Source of the DNA: Legionella steigerwaltii
GTDB lineage: Bacteria; Pseudomonadota; Gammaproteobacteria; Legionellales; Legionellaceae
NCBI RefSeq assembly: GCF_001468065.1
Contig: NZ_LNYZ01000029.1
Location: 1 to 64,000 of the forward strand
Length of the DNA stretch: 64,000 nt
Direction of reading: 5' to 3'
This document shows, piece by piece, positions 17,053 through 26,272 of this stretch. Numbering within the stretch: the stretch's first letter is position 1; each line of letters begins with the position of its first letter. The position numbers were made by a program, and so were the translations under genes. Under the pieces are notes generated by a model, which saw only the letters and a list, made by a program, of their open reading frames with translations, did not search any database and was not told the DNA's origin.

Positions 17053-18993
17053 TTATTCTTTTACTGCAGTTTCTCTTTTCTTATTCCCTTCTCCTTTAGC
17101 AACCGCTTTGATATTTCCTTGCTGCTGTTGGCCTGTTCTTCTACGATTCTGGTTAGAGGAAGCTGAACTACTACCTGCACCGCTTCGTTGTTGTTGGTTA
17201 CCACTGGGCCGACGCCTTCTGTTTTGCGATCTGCGGTCACCAGAGCCTTTGGAAGTCTTTGCCTGAGCATGATGTCGGCCTGGCATTCTTTTAGATTGGC
17301 TTTGTGGTGCTGCAACCGAAGAATCAGTATGCCCACCAAACAGACTTGACCAGAGGCGTTTGATGAAGCTGGTTTGAGCACTTTTAACCGGTTGATGTTC
17401 CGTTATTGGTTTGACTGCTGGTTCATCTCGTAAAGAACCTTCTGCCTCATTACCGGGAACATGTAATTCTGGTTGTTGTATTAAAGAATAACTAGGCTTT
17501 TTCGATTTACCTACATTATCTTCTTTTAGACGAGTGATTGAGTACTGTGGTAAATGCATGTAAGGATTAGCGATAATCATTACCGAAACACTGTGTCTTT
17601 TTTCAATGTCTTTAATGAAACTGCGCTTCTCATTCATGATGAAGGTTGCCATTTCTGCAGGAAGCTGTACTTGGATTTCAGCGGTCTTTTCCTTTAATGC
17701 CTCTTCTTCAATAAGACGCGTAATTGACAGTCCATGAGACTGAATGTTACGAACAGTACCTCGTCCTTCACAACGTGGACACACTTCCTGAGCACTTTCA
17801 CCAAGTGATAGTCTCAGACGTTGGCGCGACATTTCCAAAAGACCAAAGCGGGAAATACGGCCAACCTGAATGCGTGCTCTATCTGCCTGTAATGCTTCTT
17901 TCAGACGATTTTCCACATCACGTTGATTTTTACTGGAACTCATATCGATGAAATCGATAACAACTAAGCCACCTAAATCACGTAGACGTAACTGACGAGC
18001 AATTTCGTCGGCTGCTTCGATATTTGTATTGAATGCTGTTGCTTCAATATCTGCTCCGCCAGTTGCTTTAGCTGAGTTGACATCAATTGAAACCAGGGCT
18101 TCAGTTCTGTCGATCACCAAAGCACCTCCAGATGGCAACATAACCTGCCGTTGGTATGCAGTTTCTATCTGACTTTCGATTTGATAGAAATTAAACAAAG
18201 GGATGCTGCTGTTATAGAGCTTCAAGTTAGGTAAGAATTCTGGTTTTACTCGCTCAATATATTGCTTGGCTTTAATATAAGAAATCTGATCGTCGATGAT
18301 GATTTCGCTGATAGACTTACGCAAATTATCACGAATGGAACGAATGATGACATCCCCTTCTTGATGAATCAATGAAGGTGCAAGTTCTGTGTTATAAGCC
18401 TGTTTGATAGACTGCCATTGATTACACAGCATATCCAGGTCATCTTGTAATTCTTCTTGGCTTTTGCCTACTCCCGCTGTACGGATAATTAGTCCCATGT
18501 CCTCGGGCAAAGTCAGTGCATTGAGTGTTTCACGCAGTTCATCACGTTCTTCACCTTCGATACGTCTTGATATGCCGCCAGAACGAGGATTATTAGGCAT
18601 AAGAACAAGGTAGCAACCTGCTAATGTAATATAAGTAGTCAGTGCAGCTCCTTTGCTGCCCCGTTCTTCTTTGTCAACCTGGACTAGCAATTCCTGACCT
18701 TCACGGATTAATGAGGTGATTGGTGGTTTTTCATCGCCAAATTCTTCAGGATTTTTGCTTAAATATTCAGGTGCAATTTCTTTAAGAGGCAAGAAGCCTT
18801 GGCGTTTAGAGCCGTACTCTACAAAAACAGCATCGAGACTTGGTTCTCGTCTCGTGACAGTTGCTTTATAAATATTCCCCTTTTTTTTCATTTCACCAGG
18901 ACATTCGATATCCAGGTCAAACAAATAACGGTCTTTAATAAGTGCAACACGAACTTCCTCAGTTTGCATTGCATTGATTAACATTTTTTCCAT
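17053..18993 (-). CDS. rne: Ribonuclease E (short form)
   Basis: RNase E is the main endonuclease of mRNA decay and of rRNA/tRNA maturation. The 646-residue protein starts MEKMLINAMQTEEVRVAL and has the S1 domain (about 35-120). It also has the DNase I-like catalytic core with VSIDVNSAKATGG and VVIDFIDMSS, and the zinc-link CPRCEGRG (about 400). RNase G is less likely because of the N-terminus and the basic tail. After about residue 510 comes only a 135-residue Gln/Arg/Ser-rich tail, against some 500 residues in E. coli, so the degradosome scaffold is much reduced. The long leader (19000-19700) fits 5'-UTR autoregulation. Confidence 0.95.
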   Translation of the reverse strand: MEKMLINAMQTEEVRVALIKDRYLFDLDIECPGEMKKKGNIYKATVTRREPSLDAVFVEYGSKRQGFLPLKEIAPEYLSKNPEEFGDEKPPITSLIREGQELLVQVDKEERGSKGAALTTYITLAGCYLVLMPNNPRSGGISRRIEGEERDELRETLNALTLPEDMGLIIRTAGVGKSQEELQDDLDMLCNQWQSIKQAYNTELAPSLIHQEGDVIIRSIRDNLRKSISEIIIDDQISYIKAKQYIERVKPEFLPNLKLYNSSIPLFNFYQIESQIETAYQRQVMLPSGGALVIDRTEALVSIDVNSAKATGGADIEATAFNTNIEAADEIARQLRLRDLGGLVVIDFIDMSSSKNQRDVENRLKEALQADRARIQVGRISRFGLLEMSRQRLRLSLGESAQEVCPRCEGRGTVRNIQSHGLSITRLIEEEALKEKTAEIQVQLPAEMATFIMNEKRSFIKDIEKRHSVSVMIIANPYMHLPQYSITRLKEDNVGKSKKPSYSLIQQPELHVPGNEAEGSLRDEPAVKPITEHQPVKSAQTSFIKRLWSSLFGGHTDSSVAAPQSQSKRMPGRHHAQAKTSKGSGDRRSQNRRRRPSGNQQQRSGAGSSSASSNQNRRRTGQQQQGNIKAVAKGEGNKKRETAVKE

Positions 18994-19036
18994 CTGTTAC
19001 CCCATAATTTAGGGCGCCGTCATTTAAGCTGAAACA

Positions 19037-19150
19037 GGGGCTGTTTACATTTCTACTATCTTGGCCAAACTTGCTTGATTTTCTGCATTTCGATGCTCAC
19101 ATACTATATGTATGCTGCGCTTCGGTGTTCGGAAATCATACCAGTTTTGC
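19037..19150. repeat. Intergenic repeat with GGGGCTGTTTACATTTCTAC start
   Basis: The stretch opens GGGGCTGTTTACATTTCTAC and continues with CTATCTTGGCC, TTGATTTTCT and GCTTCGGTGTTC. A diverged copy is at 29063-29160, sharing CATTTCTACTATCTT, TTGATTTTCT and GCTTCGGTGT. A short palindromic relative is at 57251-57303. It lies in the leader of rne and overlaps the end of a doubtful ORF. Confidence 0.65.
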
Positions 19151-19688
19151 TAGTGAAATATAAAAAAACCCTAATATAAGGCTCAAAATACCTTAGAGGT
19201 TCAATTGGATTTACTGATATTTCTACGCTTTTGGCTGATGTCTGGATTTTCTGTGCTTCGTGGCACACGTCTGCATGCTTTGTTGCAATGTTTGAAAATC
19301 CGGGAGGGTTGCCGCAAGTCGGAAATTGATCAGTAGCACCTGGTATTGAACAATAAGCGATGTGATCTTTATGCGAGCCCATAGCCTTATAAACAGACTT
19401 TACGCGTGCTCCCTGTTCAACAGTTCTTTCGTGCATTTGTTTTTCTGCTGCGAGTTTCGAAAGAGGTCTAATGAGAGGTGCATACTGTGAAATATACTGG
19501 TTACAAATCAAACGGGTTGAAATAGGTAGCCAACGGCGTGCGAAAGCCCTGAAATAATTCGTAATCGGTATAAAGCATGTCTGGCATGCGTAGGTTTCTG
19601 TCAAAAATATGCTCAATTTATCTCTGGCATTGGGTCGCTTCCTTATATCTTTATGCTTAAATGGAAGCGCTATTTTTATGTAACTCAA
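19104..19688 (-). other. Doubtful 194-codon ORF in the rne leader region
   Basis: An open frame of 194 codons lies between rne and rluC, the longest gap of the window (18994-19861). Its last codons (MISEHRSAAYI) come from the repeat at 19037-19150. The product is a mix of Cys, His, Pro and Arg with no recognisable domain, signal or helix pattern. No convincing ribosome-binding site precedes it. It may be repeat-derived or part of the rne 5' leader rather than a protein gene. Confidence 0.25.
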
Positions 19689-19861
19689 TCATTCATTTAG
19701 ATGGGCCAAGGCTCAACTTCCTCAATGATTAGCATATACTTTAAAGTAAATAGTTACGCTTTTTTTATTTAAATGCGTTATAATTCGGTTGCATGGAAAT
19801 TTTCCCACGCTATAGGTGATCATATCAAAAAAATCACGTCCAGCAAACAGGTTTATTGACA

Positions 19862-20818
19862 ATGAGTGAAGTTAGTTATAGAGAAATCAGTAATGAAGAA
19901 GAAGGACAACGTCTGGATAATTACTTAATTCGTATTTTAAAGGGTGTCCCCAAAAGCCATATCTATAGAATTATACGTGGCGGTGAGGTTCGAGTTAATA
20001 AAAAAAGAGCGCAAATTAATTCACGATTGTATGCTGGAGATAGTATTCGTATTCCTCCAATTCGCGTGTCTGAATCAAAAGAAGTCTTTGTGGGTGATGC
20101 TTTGGCTAAGCGACTGAAAGAGTGCATCATTTTTGAAGATTCTTGTTTCCTGGTAATTAACAAACCAGCAGGTATTGCTGTTCATGGTGGAAGTGGCTTG
20201 AGTCTTGGAGTAATCGAAGCGTTGAGAAAGACCAGACACGATTTAGCATACTTGGAGCTGATCCACCGCCTTGATAAGGAAACTTCGGGGTGTCTTTTAT
20301 TAGCAAAAAAAAGAAGTACTTTGAGGGCCATGCATGCATTACTTGAGTCGCGTGAGGTGCAAAAAACTTATTGGACGTTATTGACTCATCGCTGGGAAGG
20401 TAAAAAACAAGTGACTGTTCGGGCTGCACTTGAAAAAAATACTTTAAAATCAGGTGAACGTATTGTATCCGTTAAAGAAGAAGGGAAAGCTTCTGAAACA
20501 CGATTTAAACTTCTTGAAAACTATCAACAGGCATGTTGGGTTGAGGCCAGTCCTAAAACTGGGCGTACACACCAAATCCGCGTACATAGCGCGCATTTAG
20601 GCCATGTTATAGTCGGAGATAAAAAATATGGATCACTTGCAGGAGAAGTAGAAGGGATAGATAATCAGCATCAACGTCTTTTTTTACACGCACGGTCCAT
20701 TCAATTTGAATTGAATGGCACAAAGCATTTGTTTCAAGCTGATGCAGACAACCATTTTTCTACCGCACTAAAACTATTACGTGCGAGGAGCGTAGTGAGC
20801 AATGAGCAATCCATATGA
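19862..20818 (+). CDS. rluC: 23S rRNA pseudouridine synthase RluC
   Basis: RluC makes pseudouridines at 955, 2504 and 2580 of 23S rRNA. The 318-residue protein has an N-terminal S4 RNA-binding domain (GQRLDNYLIRILKGVPKSHIYRIIRGGEVRVN). The catalytic domain has the Asp motif IHRLDKETSGCLLLAK and the GRTHQIRVH motif. RluA and RluD relatives are possible, but the rne-rluC-HAD order is typical of RluC. I prefer ATG 19862 over TTG 19856. It is divergent from rne and overlaps the HAD gene by 17 bp. Confidence 0.94.
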   Translation: MSEVSYREISNEEEGQRLDNYLIRILKGVPKSHIYRIIRGGEVRVNKKRAQINSRLYAGDSIRIPPIRVSESKEVFVGDALAKRLKECIIFEDSCFLVINKPAGIAVHGGSGLSLGVIEALRKTRHDLAYLELIHRLDKETSGCLLLAKKRSTLRAMHALLESREVQKTYWTLLTHRWEGKKQVTVRAALEKNTLKSGERIVSVKEEGKASETRFKLLENYQQACWVEASPKTGRTHQIRVHSAHLGHVIVGDKKYGSLAGEVEGIDNQHQRLFLHARSIQFELNGTKHLFQADADNHFSTALKLLRARSVVSNEQSI

Positions 20819-21467
20819 TTTAGTAGTATTTGACTGGGAAGGTACTATTGCGGATACTTTAGGGATCGTTTTACATGTTGTTGCTACAGAAGCGAATTTG
20901 CTGGGATTTGGTGATTTTGATCCTCACCAAGCGAGAAAATTTGTTGACTTGGGTTTGGTACAGGCTTTGAAAAAAACATATCCTCATTTGACTGCGCCAC
21001 AACATCAACAATTATTACAAGCAGTACAATTGGCTATGCATTCTCGTTCTTCAGATGTATGTTTGATGCCTGGAGTACGTGAACTGATCTATCAATTACA
21101 TGAAGCCAGGATAAACCTGGCAGTTGCAACCAACAAAGGACATCAATCCTTGTTTCGGGCCTTACAAGCTGCTGGGCTTGATAAATTATTTAAAGTAACT
21201 CGTTCTGCAGGACAAGTACCAGCAAAACCTTGCCCACAAATGTTGGAAGAAATTATTGAAGAATACGGTGGAACTGCAGCTACGACCTTGATGATAGGTG
21301 ATTCACTTACTGATATGGAAATGGCAAAGAGTGTCCAAGTAACCGCTGTAGGGGTAGATATTTATCATCAACAAGAAGAAGCTGTTCTTAAAGCAGCTGG
21401 AGCAGTAGCAGTATTTGATGATTATAAACAGGTAGCGGATTTTTTAAATTTGTCCAAAGGTAGCTAA
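20802..21467 (+). CDS. HAD-family phosphatase (phosphoglycolate-phosphatase-like)
   Basis: A 221-residue HAD subfamily IA hydrolase that starts inside rluC, as similar proteins do in many gammaproteobacteria. It has motif I FDWEGTIADT, motif II (VATNK), the motif III lysine (PAKPCPQML) and motif IV GDSLTDMEMAKS. In motif I the usual second aspartate (DxD), which acts as acid/base, is glutamate. That is a conservative but uncommon change. The substrate is unknown. Confidence 0.9.
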   Translation: MSNPYDLVVFDWEGTIADTLGIVLHVVATEANLLGFGDFDPHQARKFVDLGLVQALKKTYPHLTAPQHQQLLQAVQLAMHSRSSDVCLMPGVRELIYQLHEARINLAVATNKGHQSLFRALQAAGLDKLFKVTRSAGQVPAKPCPQMLEEIIEEYGGTAATTLMIGDSLTDMEMAKSVQVTAVGVDIYHQQEEAVLKAAGAVAVFDDYKQVADFLNLSKGS

Positions 21468-21641
21468 CTGTTTGGTGCAGATGAAGTTGTATAGCATAAG
21501 TTAAGTGTTCTGATCATCCCTGCAGGGTGGTTTAAGCAGTAGAATTTTACTTTGCCCCATAAACAGGCTTAGGTTTAATTTTTCGCTACACATAGGATGG
21601 GAGTTGCTTTATTTAGTTATATGTAAAGGGAGTATCAAACG

Positions 21642-22205
21642 TTGAGTACATTAACCAGTTTGCCAAATTTATTAACTTTACTGCGTATCGTGTTGATTCC
21701 GGTATTTGTTATCGTATTTTATTTACCGTTTTCATTCGCGCATATGTTGGCAGCAAGTATTTTTGCTGCGGCTAGCTTTACGGATTGGTTAGATGGTTAT
21801 TTGGCACGCAAACTTAAAATGATGTCTCCTTTTGGTGCTTTTCTTGATCCTGTTGCCGATAAGTTACTGGTTTCTACAAGTTTATTGTTGCTCGTAGGTG
21901 CTAAGGAAATTAATTACATTACTATTCCGGCTATTGTAATTGTTGGACGTGAAATTGTTATTTCGGCATTACGCGAATGGATGGCCGAAATTGGCCGACG
22001 TGCAAGTGTAACCGTTGGTTATGTTGGTAAGATAAAAACTTTTTTACAAATGATCGCCTTATTTTTATTGTTAGCTTTTAATTCGTTAGATACTTGGGGT
22101 GGTATTTTCGGTTTTGTCTTACTTTATGTGGCTGCAATTTTAACGATTTGGTCGATGATTATTTACTTGGCAATTGCTTGGCCAGAATTAACGAAAAAAA
22201 ATTAA
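21642..22205 (+). CDS. pgsA: CDP-diacylglycerol-glycerol-3-phosphate 3-phosphatidyltransferase
   Basis: PgsA makes phosphatidylglycerol phosphate in the inner membrane. The 187-residue protein has about five membrane helices and the CDP-alcohol phosphotransferase motif (DWLDGYLARK, then FGAFLDPVADK) with the metal-binding aspartates intact. The start is TTG 21642 behind AAAGGGA; LPNLLTLLRI follows, as in the family. It stands just upstream of the tRNA-Gly/Cys/Leu genes, the same order as in E. coli. Confidence 0.96.
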   Translation: MSTLTSLPNLLTLLRIVLIPVFVIVFYLPFSFAHMLAASIFAAASFTDWLDGYLARKLKMMSPFGAFLDPVADKLLVSTSLLLLVGAKEINYITIPAIVIVGREIVISALREWMAEIGRRASVTVGYVGKIKTFLQMIALFLLLAFNSLDTWGGIFGFVLLYVAAILTIWSMIIYLAIAWPELTKKN

Positions 22206-22213
22206 TTTTATTA

Positions 22214-22241
22214 TTGACAGGGTGTTAAATTTCGGTAGAAT
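22214..22241 (+). promoter_or_regulatory. Sigma-70 promoter of the tRNA cluster
   Basis: TTGACA (22214-22219) and TAGAAT (22236-22241) are separated by 16 bp and lie 16 bp before tRNA-Gly. The bases after the -10 (CACACCCCG) form a GC-rich discriminator of the kind seen at stringently controlled stable-RNA promoters. Confidence 0.8.
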
Positions 22242-22257
22242 CACACCCCGTAGAGAC

Positions 22258-22333
<76 letters not shown>

Positions 22334-22337
22334 AATT

Positions 22338-22366
22338 AAAGCGACAAAGAAAGTCGCTTTTTTTTT
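22338..22366 (+). terminator. Hairpin with T-run between tRNA-Gly and tRNA-Cys
   Basis: AAAGCGAC and GTCGCTTT pair around a 7-nt loop and are followed by a run of T. This looks like an intrinsic terminator right after tRNA-Gly. It may reduce transcription into tRNA-Cys and tRNA-Leu, or those genes may have their own promoter. Confidence 0.8.
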
Positions 22367-22405
22367 AGAGCTTAAAGACATAGACGTATTAGAAGTATCA
22401 AATGA

Positions 22406-22479
22406 GGCTGTGTGGCAGAGTGGTCATGCAGCGGCCTGCAAAGCCGTGTACGCCGGTTCGATTCCGGCCTCAGCCTCCA
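22406..22479 (+). tRNA. cysT: tRNA-Cys (GCA)
   Basis: 74 nt with encoded CCA and the U73 discriminator typical of tRNA-Cys. The anticodon loop is CTGCAAA with GCA at 22438-22440. The acceptor stem has one apparent T-T mismatch (position 6 with 67). Confidence 0.95.
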
Positions 22480-22489
22480 TAACTCGATT

Positions 22490-22578
22490 GCCCAGGTGGC
22501 GAAACAGGTAGACGCAAGGGACTTAAAATCCCTCGGAGCTTAACCTCCGTGCCGGTTCGATTCCGGCCCTGGGCACCA
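22490..22578 (+). tRNA. leuZ: tRNA-Leu (TAA)
   Basis: 89 nt with a long variable arm (class II) and encoded CCA. The acceptor GCCCAGG pairs with CCTGGGC. The anticodon loop is CTTAAAA with TAA at 22524-22526. It follows tRNA-Cys by 10 bp, completing the Gly-Cys-Leu set. Confidence 0.96.
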
Positions 22579-22587
22579 ATCATCCAA

Positions 22588-23007
22588 TTATTCTGTTGCA
22601 AATAAGATTAAAGCAAGAATCGCAAAAACCATCCCTAGCCCATGCTTTACGGTTAAGCCTTGTTTGAGAAATATAACGCATAACAACAAAGTAATCATAG
22701 GATACATGGATGTGACGAGCACCACAGGCATTGTAGGTCCATTCCGTAATGCCAAAATGAAAAAAATACAGGCGATACCACTCGCCAAACCGTTCAATAA
22801 ACCATAGGTCCCTCCTCTGGGGCAAAGATCCGGTTTAAAATCTAGTAATATCAAGGCGATGACCCCTGAAATTAATACGCCTATGCTTGAATAAAACGTG
22901 ATGGACAAAGGATTAATAAAACTTGATGCTCTTGTGCCCCAATATCCCCAGGCGCCATAAAGACATAAAGCAATGAGTGAAGGATAATACCAAGAGCTAG
23001 GATTCAT
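22588..23007 (-). CDS. Half-size EamA/DMT transporter protein
   Basis: A 139-residue protein with four to five hydrophobic helices (YPSLIALCLYGAWGYWG at the start, HGLGMVFAILALILFATE at the end). This is a single EamA unit rather than the usual tandem pair of about 300 residues. Members of this short class probably work as dimers, and the substrate is unknown. ATG 23007 follows an AAGG site and is preferred over a TTG 21 bp upstream. It points towards the tRNA cluster. Confidence 0.8.
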   Translation of the reverse strand: MNPSSWYYPSLIALCLYGAWGYWGTRASSFINPLSITFYSSIGVLISGVIALILLDFKPDLCPRGGTYGLLNGLASGIACIFFILALRNGPTMPVVLVTSMYPMITLLLCVIFLKQGLTVKHGLGMVFAILALILFATE

Positions 23008-23117
23008 ACAAATTACCTTACCTGACAACAGGTTTTACATAGTGTTTATATAGAATACCCGGTAGTTTATTAAAATAATACCCTCATGAGCTACCTTCCT
23101 GGGTGCTATAGAACATT

Positions 23118-23216
23118 GTAGCCTGGGTGAAGCGCAGCGGAACCCAGGGTTGAAATCTCATTCATGTTTAGAATTCTGTTTCGAATCCCGGGTCCGCTGC
23201 GCTTCACCCAGGCTAC
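23118..23216. repeat. REP inverted pair
   Basis: Two inverted REP units (GTAGCCTGGGTGAAGCGCAG ... GCTTCACCCAGGCTAC) around a spacer of about 35 bp. It lies between the EamA gene and the 3' end of the second ankyrin gene, both on the minus strand. Confidence 0.93.
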
Positions 23217-23229
23217 AACTACCATACGT

Positions 23230-24747
23230 TTAGCTAGGAGTAGCTTGATGACTGACTTGATAATCCATTTCTCTTTGTTTTTCTAACCAATCAACTAATC
23301 GAGGACGGAATGTTTTAAAAAACAAGTAAAACCGATTGGAGGTACGAATTTGAGCTCGTTCGTCACTTTGATACAAATCCATCACCTCATCAGAGTTAGT
23401 TAATTTTAAATTTAAAGCAATTTTCTCTGCATGAAAGGCAATATCGGTTAAGGCACAATTGTGTAGTTTGAAATTATCTTCAATAATTTCAGACCCTCCC
23501 TCTATTTTAAAATCTGCGAGTATAAATTGATGTTTTGAGAAATAGATGCTGTTTTTTCCATTTGTTGCTTTTAACTCCTCCTTGGCACCTGCAGCAATAA
23601 GTTCCGTAGCCAAATCATCGAAATGATAAAATCTCGCCCAATGAAGCGCTGTCATCCCATGGTGATCCGCCTGATTTACATCACAGCCTAACTCGCGCAT
23701 TCGTGACAAAATAAGCTGCGCAGATTGTTTATCAGCCAGCTTGCATGCTAATACCAAGGCGGTATTATCATAAGAGGTTGCTAAAAGGAATTTGGCGTTC
23801 GCTAAATGCAATGCTTGGTTCAGACTAAAAAGATTACGTTGAATAACCGCTAGGTGTAATGGGGTGTTTGTAGTCACCACATCATCAAAACTGCTTTCTT
23901 CAAGAAGAGACAGTTGACAATATGGGGGGAGCTTTTCTAATGTTTCTTGGCAGGATTTGGCTGACCGTAGTTCTTCACTATAGACTGAGAAAAAAATCTT
24001 AAGCGCGTCTAACTGATGTAACAAAGGCAGGGTGTACTCCAAAATTTGCGGTTTCAGCAAATCATTTTGTTGTAAATAAATCAGCAGGGATTGAAGATTC
24101 TCTATGCTTTTTTTATTTTTTAGTTGGGGTAGCATTGCTGCTATTATTTCATTTTGTAACAGCTTGAATTTGTCTAAATAGTTAAAAAATAATTCGAGGG
24201 CTTGAAGATCCTCTGTTGAAGGATAAGTAGCGCTCAATAGTTTTGCTACTAAGGGAATTAATTCGTGCGGCAGTTTTTTACAAAGTCCAAATAAGTCAAA
24301 AGCTAAATACCAGGCGCTGTGTTCCTCCACATAACTATCCTCTCTTTCTCTCATAGCAAAACGAAGTGGAGTCAGATGTGTCATGTCGAAATAGCGTACA
24401 AGCTTATCATTTTGAGCTAAAAGACAGACGATATCATAAATTCTATCATCTCGTTCAGGAGCCATCCCAATTGCTTTAATTAGAGCTTTTCGTGTTTCAG
24501 GGGGCGTTTCTTTATCCGCAAATAGTTGCAGAGCCCTAATCGGATTAGAAAAATGTTTTGCTTTAATGAATGAAACTAAGTGAATGAAATCAGTTAGCTG
24601 ATCGAGTGCTCTTCCTCCAGAAACAGTACGAAGCTCCTCGTCTAATGCTGCATTAATTTCATCAAAACGAACATGAGGTGTGTTAATTAAGGCCGTAAGC
24701 TTATCACTAAGAATGATTTTTTGGACCTCGAGGCGTGATGAAGCCAT
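23230..24747 (-). CDS. Ankyrin-repeat protein, candidate effector
   Basis: A 505-residue soluble protein. Residues 1-280 are helical, with no family I recognise (repeated LxxLLxxY-like helices). Ankyrin repeats follow at about 285-395: NTPLHLAVIQRNLFSLNQAL, TALVLACKLADKQSAQLIL, GMTALHWARFYHFDDLATEL, with the loop sequences DVNQADHHG and GAKEELKATNG. A short C-terminal helical region contains two basic FKTFRPR/WLEKQRE segments. No signal peptide is seen. An effector role is inferred from the class and genus. It does not resemble the ankyrin protein at 13818-15221 outside the repeats. Confidence 0.7.
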   Translation of the reverse strand: MASSRLEVQKIILSDKLTALINTPHVRFDEINAALDEELRTVSGGRALDQLTDFIHLVSFIKAKHFSNPIRALQLFADKETPPETRKALIKAIGMAPERDDRIYDIVCLLAQNDKLVRYFDMTHLTPLRFAMREREDSYVEEHSAWYLAFDLFGLCKKLPHELIPLVAKLLSATYPSTEDLQALELFFNYLDKFKLLQNEIIAAMLPQLKNKKSIENLQSLLIYLQQNDLLKPQILEYTLPLLHQLDALKIFFSVYSEELRSAKSCQETLEKLPPYCQLSLLEESSFDDVVTTNTPLHLAVIQRNLFSLNQALHLANAKFLLATSYDNTALVLACKLADKQSAQLILSRMRELGCDVNQADHHGMTALHWARFYHFDDLATELIAAGAKEELKATNGKNSIYFSKHQFILADFKIEGGSEIIEDNFKLHNCALTDIAFHAEKIALNLKLTNSDEVMDLYQSDERAQIRTSNRFYLFFKTFRPRLVDWLEKQREMDYQVSHQATPS

Positions 24748-24893
24748 GATGATTCCTTACTAAGTCAAATATTGGTTTCCTTGATGAATCATATTGCTTT
24801 TAATAAATTAAATCTACAATTTGTAGGATTAATGGTTTTGCAGAGCTTAAGACCTCAGTAGAAATCCATTGTACAGTTTATGATAGTGACTAA

Positions 24894-24916
24894 ATATCCA
24901 CAAATTTTGTGGATAA
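24894..24916. promoter_or_regulatory. Two inverted DnaA-box-like sites
   Basis: ATATCCACA (one mismatch from the box TTATCCACA) at 24894-24902 faces a perfect box on the other strand at 24908-24916. Together they form the 21-bp palindrome TATCCACAAA-T-TTTGTGGATA (24895-24915). It lies between the divergent ankyrin gene and lolC. DnaA binding is inferred from the motif alone. Confidence 0.4.
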
Positions 24917-25027
24917 GTATGTGGGTTATCTGATGACGAAACAATAAAATCGCTGAACGGCCTATAGGGTATATCTCTTGAATGATTTTTTCTCTACAAT
25001 AAGACTTTAACTAAAGTAAAAGCAATT

Positions 25028-26272
25028 ATGTATAAACCATTAGCTCTTTTTATGGGGTTACGCTATACGCGTTCTCGAAAAAAGAATCATTTTGTTTCTT
25101 TTATTTCTTTGAGTTCCATGCTTGGTATTGGTTTGGGAGTGATGGTTCTTGTTACTGTTTTATCAGTAATGAATGGGTTTGATGAACAAATACATAACCG
25201 TTTTTTTGGTATGGCACCAGAAATTACGGTTTCTGGACCCAACGAACGACTCAATGATTGGCCTGAAGTGGCTAAAAAAATTCAAACAGTTCCTGAAATT
25301 AAAGCATTAGCTCCTTATGTAGGTGGACAGGGATTAATGGTGCATGAAGGACAGGTTTTACCTATTGTCTTAACGGGAGTATTGCCTGAAAAAGAAGAAA
25401 CGATGAGTCATTTGCAAGATAAATTGCTGGCAGGGAGTTTAAGCAATTTAAAAGATTTTGGCATTATCTTAGGTAGAGGTCTCGCAGACAGTATGGGAAC
25501 GATGATTGGCGATAAAGTCACCGTGATGATCCCGCAGGCCACAGTGACTCCTGCCGGGATGATTCCTCGTTTTAAGCGATTTACCGTTGTTGGTGTGTTC
25601 TCTGCTGGGACTGGATTTAACTTTGATACAAAGTTGGCATTTATCAATATGGGAGATGCCCAGAAGCTATTACAAATGGGTGATGATGTCACGGGTATCA
25701 AAATGAAAATAGATAACGTGTACCAAGCGCCCGAATTGACTTCTCGATTATCTCATTTGTTAGGTGAAGAATATCAAGTCGGCAATTGGACGCAGCAGTA
25801 TGGTGCGTTTTTCCAGGCAGTCAAAATGGAAAAAACGATGATGTTTATGATTTTATTGCTCATTATCGCTGTAGCAGCATTTAATCTGGTCTCTTCTTTG
25901 GTAATGGTTGTTAATGACAAACAAGCAGAAATTGCAATTCTAAGAACGATAGGTGCGACCCCTTCAACCATCTTATGGACGTTTATTGTGCAGGGAATGA
26001 TGGTAGGAATTGTTGGTACGTTTTTTGGTTTGCTTGGTGGATTAGTATTGGCTAAAAACGCGACCACAATCGTGAATCATCTGCAAACCTGGTTTCATTT
26101 TAAGGTCTTGTCATCCAGTATTTATTTTGTTGATTATTTACCTTCTAAGATTATGTTGAGCGATCTATGGACAGTTTGTGTTATGGCTTTATTAATGAGC
26201 TTCCTTGCAACAATTTATCCTGCGTGGCGCGCCTCAAAAACAGTGATTGCGGAGGCTTTGCATTATGAGTGA
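25028..26272 (+). CDS. lolC: Lipoprotein-releasing system permease (LolC/LolE family, possibly LolF)
   Basis: The 414-residue inner-membrane protein has one N-terminal helix, a large periplasmic domain (about 45-265) and three C-terminal helices of the FtsX fold. It starts with the family signature [20 protein letters not shown]. With LolD it moves lipoproteins from the inner membrane to LolA. Only one permease gene is present beside lolD, as in species with a homodimeric LolF, but a second gene elsewhere cannot be excluded. It overlaps lolD by 8 bp. Confidence 0.93.
   Translation: MYKPLALFMGLRYTRSRKKNHFVSFISLSSMLGIGLGVMVLVTVLSVMNGFDEQIHNRFFGMAPEITVSGPNERLNDWPEVAKKIQTVPEIKALAPYVGGQGLMVHEGQVLPIVLTGVLPEKEETMSHLQDKLLAGSLSNLKDFGIILGRGLADSMGTMIGDKVTVMIPQATVTPAGMIPRFKRFTVVGVFSAGTGFNFDTKLAFINMGDAQKLLQMGDDVTGIKMKIDNVYQAPELTSRLSHLLGEEYQVGNWTQQYGAFFQAVKMEKTMMFMILLLIIAVAAFNLVSSLVMVVNDKQAEIAILRTIGATPSTILWTFIVQGMMVGIVGTFFGLLGGLVLAKNATTIVNHLQTWFHFKVLSSSIYFVDYLPSKIMLSDLWTVCVMALLMSFLATIYPAWRASKTVIAEALHYE

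Noticed and set aside
24895-24915. Chromosomal replication origin
   Set aside because: Only one pair of DnaA boxes is present. No dnaA/dnaN genes or further box cluster were seen.
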